From positions 1,178,001 through 1,242,000 of the forward strand of contig CP012811.1 of the NCBI GenBank assembly GCA_001936135.1: a stretch of 64,000 nucleotides of DNA, written 5' to 3'. The DNA comes from Saccharomycopsis fibuligera x Saccharomycopsis cf. fibuligera (lineage: Eukaryota; Ascomycota; Saccharomycetes; Ascoideales; Saccharomycopsidaceae). Position 1 is the first letter of the stretch, and each line of letters opens with the position of its first letter. The translations under genes were made by a program, and so were the position numbers. Of the stretch, positions 31,777-42,391 are shown piece after piece. The notes under the pieces were generated by a model. It had not been told where the DNA came from and did no database searches. It worked only from the letters and a program-made list of their open reading frames with translations.

Positions 31777-33185
31777 TTTGTGGGTCTGTCTGTTATTATT
31801 AGTCTAGTTTGGGTCAGAAAGTTACGCAATTTTGGTAAAACTGGAGATATTATAAATATGAAAATATAATATAACTGCTGCTGATCTCTGATGGCAAGAT
31901 GGCAAGCAGGTTCGCAGTGATGAGTCAAGTTCGTGTATATGATGTTGATGATCAGCCAGAGTGTGAAAAATGCATCAAGATTTCCATTTAGATCTAAGAT
32001 GCGGCAACTGCACAGTGGGTCTTTGGTTAATTTGAGTTAACTTAGTTACTGGCCTAAATTGATTCTTTTCAATTACAAGAGATACGGCCCTTGGACTCTA
32101 TGAATAATACTAGTGCAGATCAATGGGATGATGAAATCTTGTCTAACTGGATCAAATCCCAATCTAAGCACTGCGCACAGGATACACCACCCTTATGTTA
32201 TTGCAATGTTGTAGACACCCTGCGCCGGTTTTTCGAATGAGCGAGCGGGGCGTCTCCAAAATTTTTTGAGTGCGGAATAGTCATGTGACAGCATATCGAG
32301 TTTTACAATTCCAACAGCAGGATATAACCGTTATATGTTGCAAGATAAACTAATTAGTGTTTTTTAATACTGAGAACCAGATCCGCGTGTTAAGTAAAAA
32401 CTAGGTATACAATGGAGACATAAAAAGAAAAAAGAAAAAAGGAAAAGAAAAAGAGTAAAACTATATGAGGAGACAATGAGACAAAAAGAGATTGAGACAA
32501 CAAAAATTTATGAAAATAGAGTAAGAACTCTGATAGAAGGGTGGTAAGCAAAGTATATAAGCAAAGTACATAAGCAAAGTATATAAGCAAAGTATATAAG
32601 ACAAAACGCAAAAGAATGTAAAATAACGACACAAGCTATAAAGACAAAACCAGTCACTCTATAAAAAACGTCAAAGTAGATACTGCAAATCAAAACAATA
32701 TAAGAGTAATAGTGAATAATAAAAAAAGGATAAAAAAATAAGACAGACGGAAAACACACAAACGATAAACACAAGCACAAAGAAAAAACGACAACTGTGA
32801 GATAGAAAAAAAGAAAAAAAAAAAAAAAAAAGGAAAACTTGAAGATGTGTACAAATAAAAAGTTGATTGGGGATAACAGATCACTTGATAGATGAACAAT
32901 AAGATATAAACAAAAGAGAAATAGAAACCAGGGAGAAAGCAAAGTGCATGTAGATGAAATGATATGTTTTGATAGATATGCAGACTGTCTGGAATTGATG
33001 ACAGGGAAAATACTGTCCTATGATTATCTCTTCGATACAGTTCAAAAGAGCTGCTTTATATGTATAAGAATTTTCTGAAGAAGCAAACGAAAAAAAGTAT
33101 TAGCAAAAAAATAATTTTGAGAAAGCAATAACAAAATATAACCGAAACAAAAGATGGCAGACAGGCAGCACCATCGTCACCATAC
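31777..33185. other. Intergenic region upstream of PPG1, with a possible short ORF
   Basis: The PPG1 promoter side has a 46-codon plus-strand ORF at 32100-32240, listed separately. The stretch 32400-33180 is strongly purine-rich on the plus strand, with GCAAAGTATATAA units repeated near 32550-32600 and an A-rich block at 32800-32830; it is the 3' flank of the zinc-cluster gene. Minus-strand open frames here are low-complexity Phe/Leu-rich translations of this DNA. Confidence 0.5.
32100..32240 (+). CDS. Possible small ORF of 46 codons
   Basis: ATG 32100 opens a short frame (MNNTSADQWDDEILSNW..., ending LRRFFE) that is protein-like in composition; the frame is open about 14 codons further upstream. 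No homologue is recognised. Nearby plus-strand frames contain CxxC pairs (PECEKC near 31960 and CGNC near 32005) in different phases, which could be decayed or spliced coding sequence. Chance remains a good explanation. Confidence 0.2.
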   Translation: MNNTSADQWDDEILSNWIKSQSKHCAQDTPPLCYCNVVDTLRRFFE

Positions 33186-35408
33186 TCAGAAACAAATCGT
33201 ATCAATTTTTCTAAGAATGCGGTAGTCTTTTGTATCAAGCGCGTGCCATATTTGCTCAATGCGCTTAATAGAGTAAGTCGCCGCCAACATAGTTTGACTA
33301 ATCATGATATCCAAAGGTCGCAAAATCTGTCTTCTGAGCTGCTTATCAGGCGGCGTACAGCAGGCTAAAAAGTAACATGCCCAATGTACAGAAATCGCAC
33401 AATGGTTAGCATATGGCATTTGACTAAACTGTTCAATAAATCTTGGTATGCTCTGTTGAATCTCCGGATGGTTGATATCGTAACCCATAAAGTTGGATAG
33501 AATGTATGATTTGATGCCAAGGAAATAGCATTTAGCGGTAATCCGCATTGTTCCGGCAAGCTTCTTGTCTTTGCAACCGCTAAACTCAAACTCTTCAAAT
33601 TCCACTTCACCGAGCCGTTTCAAGAGTTTTTGGCCCAAATAGTATGATTCCATCGTTGGTGGTTGGTTCAAAAGTAGACCATTTAGTTCAGTTAAATCAA
33701 TGTCATAGTTAACCTTCAATGACATAATGTGCAATACTACTTCATTCATCACCTCTACCAAACTCTGCTGATAGAAGCGAATAGTGTTGAATCCGCCCAC
33801 CACTAATGGATTGGAAGATTCGTACTTTAGGTGGTTGAATAACAAACCGCGAGCGTCGATTAAATCAGTTTGCGATTCACAAGGCATAGACCCGCCATTA
33901 ATAGATGAAATCCATGCTAATGATTCGGCTGCACTAAACCAACATTCGCAGAAATGGAATAAATTGATAGCGGCGCTAAGGTCTTCGCTCTTGTTTGGTA
34001 TGGCGTGCAATTCTTGCAAACTCCATACCGTAGTAATTTTTTTCAAAATTCCCAACGCACCACGGAGATGCAATCTCCACACCGGAGAGTCAGTACCTGA
34101 TCGTTCAGAATACAAGAGTAACACGGTGAAAAGCAAGCATGTCATCAAGACAAATGAGTTGCTGGAGTCAATGTATTGGGAAAGAATGCTTATTGTGATA
34201 TCCATGTATTTTTCTTTGACAACATACCAGTAGTGAATATCAGTTTGCAAGTAGATACCATTACTGGTTGCTGCAGTGATACTGGTACTAATAATGTTGT
34301 AATTATCTGGGTTGTTTCTTGAAAGCACTCTCAACCAGTTGATGAGATGATTATCGTGGAAATCGTCATCGACAAACAAGTGGTTGGAAAGGGCTTTACC
34401 TTTGATAAATGCAGTCCAGATCAAATTCTGGATTTCTGTATCTTCAGCGGTTAACTTGCGAGCATCAATAATTGGCTGAGCTTTAGCAAAATACTTTCTC
34501 ATAAAGTTGACATTGTTTTCTGTGTAAAAATTGAAGATGAGTTCTGGGAGCGGCTGAGTTTCAAGCGAGGCTACCGTATCGCCGCCATCACCTTGTGCAA
34601 TGCGCAAGGTTTCCTGGAACAAATCATCGCTGGAAAGCATGTTGTTCCAGTCAAACTCCTCGAGCTTGACGCTGTTCCAGTCCACATCCAGGGGTTCTGT
34701 TTTCACTTTGATACTGTCTAGATTTGTATTGGCGGGGGCGGCGACAGCGCTACTAGGAAGCACTGGAGCGTTAGCTGGAGCTTGAGTGACATTTATGCTG
34801 TGGTTGCTGAAAGCGCTGTTAGCGTTGTTGTTGTTGATGTTAATATTTTTACTGCCTCCTCCAGTAGCATTAGCAGCGTTTAGGTGCAAATTCGACTCGG
34901 ATAGCTTCATTTGCAGGCCAAACGCATTCTCAATGTCAGGATTGGATTTCAACAAATCGTACTGTTTATTGATTCGTGAAGACGCTGGAGCTGGGACGTT
35001 AGCCGGCGGCGAAGTTTGCACCTGGGACTCTGCGGTCTTGGGCGAAGCAGTGGAGCTAGAACTGGAAGTCTCGTCGTCAAAGCGCTCAGTAACAAACTTG
35101 AACTCGCTGGGCAAGGTGATTTGAAGAATGCGCTTGTCTTCAGGTTTGAGCTTGTAGCGCTGGTGGTGCTGCTGGGAAGAACCGTCCTTGGAGACCTTGC
35201 TCTGCGAGTCTTTAGCAGCCTTTCCGGCTTTCTTCTTTTTGCTCTGGTATGGGTTGTAGATGACGAAGGGGAACTCGTAGACACAGGTTGTCTTCTTACG
35301 CTCACAAGCGCCGCAGGTTGGCTGGCGCTCGTCGCACTTGATCTTCATCTTCTTGCACCGAGTGCACCCGTTGTGGGAGTAGGTGGAAGTGCTTCTTCCG
35401 GAGGACAT
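33186..35408 (-). CDS. Zn2Cys6 fungal transcription factor
   Basis: A 740-residue regulator with an N-terminal zinc cluster C15-x2-C18-x6-C25-x6-C32-x2-C35-x6-C42 (GCTRCKKMKIKCDERQ), the GAL4-type fold. A basic linker (YNPYQSKKKKAGK) follows. A Ser/Ala/Asn-rich middle (about 115-240) precedes an acidic segment (DWNSVKLEEFDWNNM) that could be part of an activation region. The C-terminal two thirds form an alpha-helical fungal-specific regulatory domain (HLRGALGILKKI, FHFCECWFSAAESLAWIS). The target genes cannot be inferred. No intron is seen, and it is transcribed divergently from the LMBR1-type gene. Confidence 0.9.
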   Translation of the reverse strand: MSSGRSTSTYSHNGCTRCKKMKIKCDERQPTCGACERKKTTCVYEFPFVIYNPYQSKKKKAGKAAKDSQSKVSKDGSSQQHHQRYKLKPEDKRILQITLPSEFKFVTERFDDETSSSSSTASPKTAESQVQTSPPANVPAPASSRINKQYDLLKSNPDIENAFGLQMKLSESNLHLNAANATGGGSKNININNNNANSAFSNHSINVTQAPANAPVLPSSAVAAPANTNLDSIKVKTEPLDVDWNSVKLEEFDWNNMLSSDDLFQETLRIAQGDGGDTVASLETQPLPELIFNFYTENNVNFMRKYFAKAQPIIDARKLTAEDTEIQNLIWTAFIKGKALSNHLFVDDDFHDNHLINWLRVLSRNNPDNYNIISTSITAATSNGIYLQTDIHYWYVVKEKYMDITISILSQYIDSSNSFVLMTCLLFTVLLLYSERSGTDSPVWRLHLRGALGILKKITTVWSLQELHAIPNKSEDLSAAINLFHFCECWFSAAESLAWISSINGGSMPCESQTDLIDARGLLFNHLKYESSNPLVVGGFNTIRFYQQSLVEVMNEVVLHIMSLKVNYDIDLTELNGLLLNQPPTMESYYLGQKLLKRLGEVEFEEFEFSGCKDKKLAGTMRITAKCYFLGIKSYILSNFMGYDINHPEIQQSIPRFIEQFSQMPYANHCAISVHWACYFLACCTPPDKQLRRQILRPLDIMISQTMLAATYSIKRIEQIWHALDTKDYRILRKIDTICF

Positions 35409-35805
35409 TGTAGATGCTGGCCGGAAGAAGAGAATCTATATTGTTGTTTGTAAGTAGCTGGCGTAGCTGGCAAAAAGGCAGTGTAGTGCTCTTCTTCAGT
35501 GGCAACAACAGACAAGTACCAATATTGTCTCTGTCTCAGGAGTGTTTTTGTCCGCGGTGCTGTCTCGAGACGGAACCTGGAACGCTGTCTTGCACCTTTT
35601 TTTTTCTCTCGTTCTGCTTTGACAGTGTTGGCGATATGTGCATACGCAGTTACCCGCAGCAGCGGCAGCTGCGCGCCAGGGCCCCAGGCCATTGGCCGAA
35701 AGCAGCATCGACAAATCGCCATCAACATCTGTCAAAGGTAAGGCAGAGCATTTGACAGCTCGTTAGTGGCAGCTCATCTCATAATCTATACTACATCCAG
35801 ACACA
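35409..35805. promoter_or_regulatory. Divergent promoter between the zinc-cluster gene and the LMBR1-type gene
   Basis: The 397-bp gap separates two head-to-head starts and must hold both promoters. Its GC content is higher than in most other gaps here (for example 35640-35700). Overlapping small frames on both strands are by-products of that composition. Confidence 0.5.
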
Positions 35806-38205
35806 ATGTGGCAAGGCTTGCTCTGTGCCCTCCTTGTGAGTGTGCTCTGTGCCCTCTATTCCGTCAACAGGTTCAGCAACATTCTCAACAACCCGCCCAT
35901 CTTGTCACTTGTCCTTCTCCTAGCCCTCTGCATCCCATTTTCCAGTGTCTTCTTCCTTGCCATTGACTTGGTCTCTTCCACCGTGGCTGAAGACTCTGCC
36001 AGCGACAATTCGGGGTCGAACTTCCTCTATGTGCCTTCCAAGAAACTCGTTTTCAATCTATGGCGTGTCAATTACTGGCTTGGTTTCTCTCTTACTTGGT
36101 TCTTGCTCCCATTATGCCAGTGCTACTACTCATCCAACAACTTCCTATTCAAGAAGCGTGTGTGGGACTCTGTTGTTTACAACTTGAAGTTCTACCTGGC
36201 TTACTTGGTTGCTGGCTTGCTTGGCTTGGTCTATGTCTACTTTAGCGTTGGGTTATCCTATTCCTCCATCAAAGCTCTTGTCATTATCTTGTCCCACAGT
36301 TACTCTTTGATCCTTGCTATCTGGTTCATGGGATACGGTTTGATCAATTTGCCCAAATCTTTACTTTGGAACTCGTTGGTGATTCGTCTAAACGAGCGCC
36401 GCTTGGTGGACCATTACTATTTGAGAATATTGCACGCTAAAGAAGATTATCACGACGCGAGGGCAAACTACAAACAAGTAGTGTCCTTGATTTACAATTT
36501 GAATGCAATCCATGATTTGCAACATAACCAGTACCACAGACAATGGATAGAGTACTTGTATAACTCAATGGCCAATCTGGTGAACTACAAAAACAGAAAT
36601 AACCACGGCAATGGCAGTGCTGCCGCGCCTTCGGCAAACTATTCCCAAAATGGACCAGTAAATTTGCAAAGTAATCTTATCAATTACAACAACAGGTTTA
36701 ACCAAGATTTGGTTCTAGTGAACAATCAGCTATCAGATGCATTTTTGCTCACTGTAATGAAAAATTTCAAGGACTCATTCTACAATCTTTTAATCAAAGA
36801 AAACAACTACTACAATTTGCTTAAAAAGGTAATCAAAATTCAAGATATCCGAGCTTCAAAAAGTCTACATTCTGTGGTATTTAGGGCTCCAAACAAGAAC
36901 CATTCAAGATTTTCTGTCAACTATTTTGTTAACAATGTCATTTTCAAATCTTCAAGATCAAAATTCTGGTACTATTACTACCTAAATCCATTTGCTTTGA
37001 AAATATTCGTGTTATTGCTTCTGGTCTTATCATTATTCATCATTGCTTCGGAAATTTTCCATAATTCCAAATTCTCGCTAATCAACATCTTCATTTTCAA
37101 TGTGTTTATAAACCATGCATACGTAACTACCGCATTGATTTTGATCTTTATGAGCTACATGTGTTTTGCCTCCTTGATCTCGTTATCAAAAACAAAGGTG
37201 TTTTTAGTTTACAAGTTGATCAACAAGAATTCAAATCCATCATCGTGTCTTTGGTACTCTTCTTATGCCATCAGACTCACAATCCCATTAGCTTATAACT
37301 TTTTAACTTTGCTAAACAAGCAAATTTTGTCAAACAATAAAGAAGGTGCTAACGCCTCTGCCATTGCTGCTTCTGCTACCTCTGCAGCGGCGGCCGCCGC
37401 CGCCTCGGGCTCTAAATACCAAAGAGCACAGCTTGCAGTATTTTTGGGCGATTCAATCAATTTGATTGGCGTTGGTCAAACTATAAACAACATTCTCCCG
37501 TATTTCATTCTTATCCCAATATTCATCCAGCTGTTGAGCAGTAACAAGAAAAATAGAATAATCAACAACGCCAAGAAAAGATTTTATCTTGATGATTTGG
37601 ATTTTTTGCTCTGGGACACAGAGTCAGACAGCGATAATGAGAATGACGACGAAGATTACCGTGACGGCGATGACGATCTTGAAAGAGGCAATAGCTTGGC
37701 AAGCAGGTATCGAGACAATAGCAGCAGCAACAGCTCCTCAGGCACCTTCTTGAATAGCGGAAATAGCAACAGTGCAGACCCAAGTCGAGCTCGTGCACAA
37801 GCCAGAAAAGAGCGTAAGTTGGACTGGCTAACAAAACAAGTTGAAAGACTAATTGACCAAGAATTAAGTAACCCGGAATCATTATTAAACACATACGATG
37901 ACAATTATGGTTTATTCTACGACATGTCTATGCGAAAGTACGTGAAGCTGCTATTCAATGTGTTTTTCCTGTTCAATAAAAGAAAGGGAGTAATTGGCAC
38001 CGGTGGGGTTGCATTAGCTAGTGATGAGCTTGGTGGTGGAGTTGGAGTTGGAGTTGGTGCTGATGCAAGGGTTTTTGGCGATTATGACGATGATGCAACC
38101 GTGCTTGAAGATAGTGACGATGACTATGAAAGCAATAATGGTAGTCGCGGAGGCTTTAGTGATTTTGATAATAATGTGAATGATAGCAGTGTATGGACTC
38201 GCTAA
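35806..38205 (+). CDS. LMBR1-domain multipass membrane protein
   Basis: The 799-residue product starts with hydrophobic segments (WQGLLCALLVSVLCALY; SLVLLLALCIPF). It shows the family signature after the fourth or fifth helix, MGYGLINLPKSLLWNS, which corresponds to the 'GYGLxxxPR' motif of LMBR1/LMBD2 proteins, followed by a cytosolic coiled region (HYYLRILHAKEDYHDAR). More helices occur at about 400-580. A hydrophilic, Asp/Ser/Asn-rich C-terminal region (about 610 onward) includes a polyacidic run. An Ala-rich stretch (about 515-535) is encoded by GCN repeats. LMBD2-type proteins are linked to receptor signalling in animals; the yeast role is unknown to me. The start ATG 35806 immediately precedes the first helix. 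Confidence 0.8.
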   Translation: MWQGLLCALLVSVLCALYSVNRFSNILNNPPILSLVLLLALCIPFSSVFFLAIDLVSSTVAEDSASDNSGSNFLYVPSKKLVFNLWRVNYWLGFSLTWFLLPLCQCYYSSNNFLFKKRVWDSVVYNLKFYLAYLVAGLLGLVYVYFSVGLSYSSIKALVIILSHSYSLILAIWFMGYGLINLPKSLLWNSLVIRLNERRLVDHYYLRILHAKEDYHDARANYKQVVSLIYNLNAIHDLQHNQYHRQWIEYLYNSMANLVNYKNRNNHGNGSAAAPSANYSQNGPVNLQSNLINYNNRFNQDLVLVNNQLSDAFLLTVMKNFKDSFYNLLIKENNYYNLLKKVIKIQDIRASKSLHSVVFRAPNKNHSRFSVNYFVNNVIFKSSRSKFWYYYYLNPFALKIFVLLLLVLSLFIIASEIFHNSKFSLINIFIFNVFINHAYVTTALILIFMSYMCFASLISLSKTKVFLVYKLINKNSNPSSCLWYSSYAIRLTIPLAYNFLTLLNKQILSNNKEGANASAIAASATSAAAAAAASGSKYQRAQLAVFLGDSINLIGVGQTINNILPYFILIPIFIQLLSSNKKNRIINNAKKRFYLDDLDFLLWDTESDSDNENDDEDYRDGDDDLERGNSLASRYRDNSSSNSSSGTFLNSGNSNSADPSRARAQARKERKLDWLTKQVERLIDQELSNPESLLNTYDDNYGLFYDMSMRKYVKLLFNVFFLFNKRKGVIGTGGVALASDELGGGVGVGVGADARVFGDYDDDATVLEDSDDDYESNNGSRGGFSDFDNNVNDSSVWTR

Positions 38206-38678
38206 AATTACATATATGGCATCACTTGAGGATCAGTTTCTGTCTTCAATTCAGTTTTCGCATTCCATCAACATCTAAACTGTGTGCTCATTATTGAAGC
38301 CTCGCTAATTTTGTTGCTTTTCTTTTTTTTTTTTTTTTTTTTTTTTTTGATGTTTAGAATACTTATTCACCTGCCCATGGCATGGTATTACTATCTTTAA
38401 TACGCTCATTAACAGTTTTTGCAAACATTATATTATATCATATTCAAATGGACGCTCGTTTACGCTCATAATCCTCTTTTACCCAAAGCAGCACTCATCG
38501 CCAAGTTTACTCCACTAAAAAGGTTGTGTATGTGTGTAACTGCAGTTGTATCTCTAAATGAAACGCTTAGTCTTGGCCATTATTCTCATACTTGTTTCAA
38601 GCAAAACATTTATCGTTTGTTGCCTTTTTACGTTATTCGTCGGGCCCTAAGCAAATAAGGAAATGTAGCAAGCAAGCA

Positions 38679-38711
<33 letters not shown>

Positions 38712-38967
38712 GTAATTGCAAAAGTAAAGTTCAAGCATTTATCAGGATATGCAAAATAAAAGAAGAAACAAATAAAGGATTAAAAATTTGGTAAGGAAAA
38801 AAAAAACCAAAAAAAAAAAAAAAAAAAAAAAAGATTAGTGCTCTTAGTAATTAGAAAGTAATATTAAATTAAGAAAATGAGAATGTTCCGTTAGGAGAAA
38901 ATTAAAGACAAAAAGAAAAAAATAGTATTCTTTTTTCAAAATAAAAAGAGACGGAAAGTTGGACCAT
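38206..38967. other. Convergent 3' intergenic region with microsatellites
   Basis: The gap contains T26 (38323-38348), a (CTTA)n microsatellite of 31 bp (38681-38711) and A24 (38809-38832). No gene was recognised. Confidence 0.6.
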
Positions 38968-40375
38968 TTACTGTGCTTCAACAAAAGCACGGTATGAGAT
39001 AAAGTTTTCCTCAGTTGATTCCAACACAACTTCAGCTTCAGGAGCAATAAAGAAAACATTACCGGTGCCTGCCTTGAGCTCAACCTGGCCATCTTGCAAC
39101 TTAATGGAGCCTGCTCCATTAGTAACAATCAAAATACTTGGACCTTCAACTTTACCAAACTTTCTAGATTCACCAGCCTTGGACAAGATGGTTTGCAACA
39201 CTGCAAATTCTTCAATTGGTGGATTGTATAAAATGGATTTCCCGGCACCACTGGATCTGCTGAAATCTTCAGGAACCATCTTTTGCTTTTCAACTGGATC
39301 ATATGAATAAGTCAACATTTCCACCAAATTTTTAACATCTTTGAATTTTGGTGTGAAACCAGCTCTGACAACATTATCACTAGCAGCCATACACTCGATG
39401 ATGTCCCCAGAAATATAAGCATGTGGGTCCTTAGCTTTCAAGAAAACCGCTTCGCCTGGGTTTAACTCAACATAGTTGAGCAACAAGCCACCACAAAATA
39501 AACCAATATCATTTGGAAACTGCTTGTTTAATCTTTGAATCAAGTTGCTGAGTCTGGCACCGAGCACTTCTGGATGGTCAATGGTTCTCTGCACAAGTTT
39601 AGCAGCTTGTTCTTGAATAGCTTCCTCAGAACTAGTCATAACTTTCTCGAAAACTTTTTGCAAAAGTTTTCTGTTTGCATTGTCACAAGCGGAACCTTCA
39701 GAGACATTTGGCTTAATACCTTTGATGAATGCGTCAGCAGCAGTTTCGCCAACAATGGCAAAAAACTCAGGAACAGTTTGCAATTCGTGAGCAATTTCTT
39801 CTAACGGTTTGAAACCGCAAAACCCTTCAAATGCAGTGACGGCAATTGCCATTTCTGGCTTGTGGTTGTCATCTGGGTAATTTTTAGGATCAGCATCATG
39901 CAATTGTTTGGCCAATGCCTTGTCTGGGTGAGCTTGAATAGACAAAACTTTTTCAATAGACAAGACCTTGAATAAAAATGGAAGTTCTTGACTAGAGCCA
40001 AACTTGTCAATCACTGATTTGCTCAAATAATGTTCTGGGTTTCCAGTGATGAGGTCTCTCAAAGTCTTGCCATTGGCAATGTTGTAAGATGGGACTTTTG
40101 GGTGAGTGCCCATCCATAATTCAGCGTATGGTTCGCTTTCATTGATTTTGAGAGATGCATCGGAGCTAGCAGCAAACTGAGCTACTGATGAATTAGAGCC
40201 AATTTTACCCCATGCATAGTTTTGGTAGCCTTTGGATGTTGTGTTAGTTGGACTAAATTCGAATTGAAGAAGGGCTGACCGGAGGAGTATAAAAGTAACA
40301 CATATAAAGAATAAGCAATCAGCAATCAGTGTGCCAGTACTTACCACCTTGAACTTGGAAGAGTTTGTCAGACAT
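38968..40375 (-). CDS. PMI1: Mannose-6-phosphate isomerase (spliced)
   Basis: A zinc enzyme that interconverts fructose-6-P and mannose-6-P, feeding GDP-mannose for glycosylation and cell wall mannan. Exon 1 is 40375-40345 (31 nt, MSDKLFQVQG). The intron is 40344-40230 (115 nt), with donor GTAAGT, branch AACTAAC (40249-40243) and an AAG acceptor. Exon 2 is 40229-38968. The spliced protein is 430 residues and restores the family N-terminus VQGGYQNYAWGKIGS. Metal and active-site motifs are SEPYAELWMGTHPKVPS, QAHPDK (about 110) and HKPEMAIA. The unspliced frame would add a spurious hydrophobic leader read from the intron. The length agrees with yeast homologues (about 430-440). Confidence 0.95.
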
Positions 40376-41185
40376 TGTGGAGTTGAATGTTAATGTAAGT
40401 GATGATGAGTAATAGAATTATGATGAGTGGAAGACAAAAAGGGAAAAGAAGAGAAAAAGGTCAAAAACAAAACAATAATATTTCAAGAAGGAGAGTGAAA
40501 ACGGCCGCTGGTGCTTTTCTCCAGTTTTTGTTTACGCTGGCAGTAAGCAAAAAAAAAATTCAGCCCTTTCTTTTTTGGTCATCTATTATGTAATCGTGGC
40601 TAGTTGTCATTTTATGTAAGATGACGTCTGGTGATGTATTGGTATGTGGTATGTAGCTTTATGTAGTATGATGTATATTAATTCATATTAAAGTAGCAGG
40701 ATGTGTGTATCATGTATATAAAGTTGTTTGCTTTGTAGCGTAATTTTTATGTATGATGATGGGTTGGATGGAAACTACTGTTTCCATTTAAGAAAAATGT
40801 AGGTTTCTTAGTATTGTTTTTGGGGAGTACTACAATGAACACGAGAAAAAATACAAAAAGCTATAGCTCTAATGTTTATGTTACTATTTACACTACTGTA
40901 GCACCTTGAGGTAATTATATGATAAAATGCATGGTGATTAGGAATGTAAATTCTAAAAAAAAAAAAAAAAAACAACAACAATAAGTAACACAAGAATGCG
41001 AGAAATAAAGAAAAAGAACAAGAACAAGAAAAAGAAAAAAAAGAGAAAGAAATGAATAGTAAATGGATCAACAAATGAATACCGAACTTTTTTTCAAACA
41101 AAAAAAAAAAGAGGAGAACAAAAAAAAAAAAAAAAACAAGTGCAATGAAAAACGTCAAAGTAAGAAAACCAATCCTCGTTTTCAC
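40376..41185. other. Region between the PMI1 start and the ERS1 stop
   Basis: The PMI1 upstream region has repeated TATGTA/GATGTA words (40610-40760). The part nearer ERS1 is A-rich (40954-40972, 41100-41136) and is its 3' flank. No gene was recognised. Confidence 0.5.
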
Positions 41186-42391
41186 TTAAACTAGCTGATT
41201 TTTAGTTTCGCTTTCCTCCTTCTGTTGCTCTCCCACAAGGTCTTTTAAGATATGTGAGTCCCCTGCCAGCTGTAATCCCAAGTTCAAATCATTCTTCTCA
41301 TATAATCTCTTTTGCGTCAAAAAGCAAAAATCAAAAAAGAACCCCGCGATAACCAACCCACATTTGGCAAAATTCTTCTTTATAAAGTCCACCAAACTGA
41401 AGTTCAACCGATGGTCAATCTCAAATCCCATCTTGTTGATTGGTCGGTCATGTTTGAACTGTAGCAAAATCATGTAATTATCAATGCAAATTTGGCACAA
41501 TGATGCAGTGCCGCCGGCCAAGTCGAAATACACGCTTAGGAAAGGATACCCCTTGACTGATTTTTTCTTATAGTTTAGCAACAATTGCGGCACGTATTTG
41601 ATACAGTTGATGAAAAGTTTCACCATGGTGAGGATTTTCGTTAGGACAAGGAGGGATAACGTCTCGGTGACAAATGCCTGGTACAAGGAGGTAGCGAGTA
41701 GGATTGTGAGTAATACAATCAAGTACTTTGTGCTTGAGGAGATTCTTTTGACAATTTGCCACACATATTTGAAATCTTGCGGTAGTGTGATGTGCAGTTT
41801 TGATTGCCTGTGGCCGCTATGTTGCAGCAGCAGCAGTGATGGATCATGGTACGATTTGAGTTTGAGAATGCGATAGTATAGCACTTGGCAAAGAGTCACC
41901 AAGACACATATAAGACAATGACTAGCGTAAAAAAAGTCAATCATTGATAAGATTGGCTTTGTTTTGTAAACTTGCATGTAATCACTGATGACCTTTTTGT
42001 TGAATAGTTGAAGAGAAATGGTAATGAAATAGGACCAGTAGCCAATTACATTCAAAAGAAGCGAGTCCAAAGAAATGGCATCGGAGGATTTTAGACGGTA
42101 ATTCATGATTAGAGTTGGATAAAAAGCAGAACTCTGGGGTGAGCGGGTTGTTAGTATGGGAAGTTATTCAGTAAACGAAAACATATACAAAGTGCACCAT
42201 TCATGCTGGGAGAACAAGGCAAAAACCACAAGCCACACTGAGCTGACGCAGCAGACAAACATCAGAAGACAGACCGGCGGCGGACGGCCAATAGTGAGCC
42301 CCACTGATTCATTATTATGTTATGATTTACATACCCAGCAGCAGACGTAAAACACGCCAAAGAGGGTGGACAGAAACGAAAGAAACGACAT
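41186..42391 (-). CDS. ERS1: Cystinosin-like PQ-loop protein Ers1 (spliced)
   Basis: A lysosomal/vacuolar cystine transporter family member with about seven membrane helices. Exon 1 is 42391-42335 (57 nt, MSFLSFLSTLFGVFYVCCW). The intron is 42334-42134 (201 nt), with donor GTATGT, a perfect branch site TACTAAC (42156-42150) and acceptor CAG. Exon 2 is 42133-41186. The spliced protein is 334 residues. The exon joint rebuilds the first PQ-loop repeat (WSSAFYPTLIMNYRLKSSDA, with Pro-Thr in place of Pro-Gln), followed by LLLNVIGYWSYF as in cystinosins. The second repeat is YVPQLLLNYKKKSVKGYP. Without exon 1 the first helix and half of the repeat would be lost. Exon 1 also has a CTG codon, read Ser in this clade. 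Confidence 0.85.

Noticed and set aside
32390-32942. Minus-strand Phe/Leu-rich frames of 80 and 144 codons
   Set aside because: Low-complexity reading of purine-rich DNA in the 3' flank of the zinc-cluster gene.
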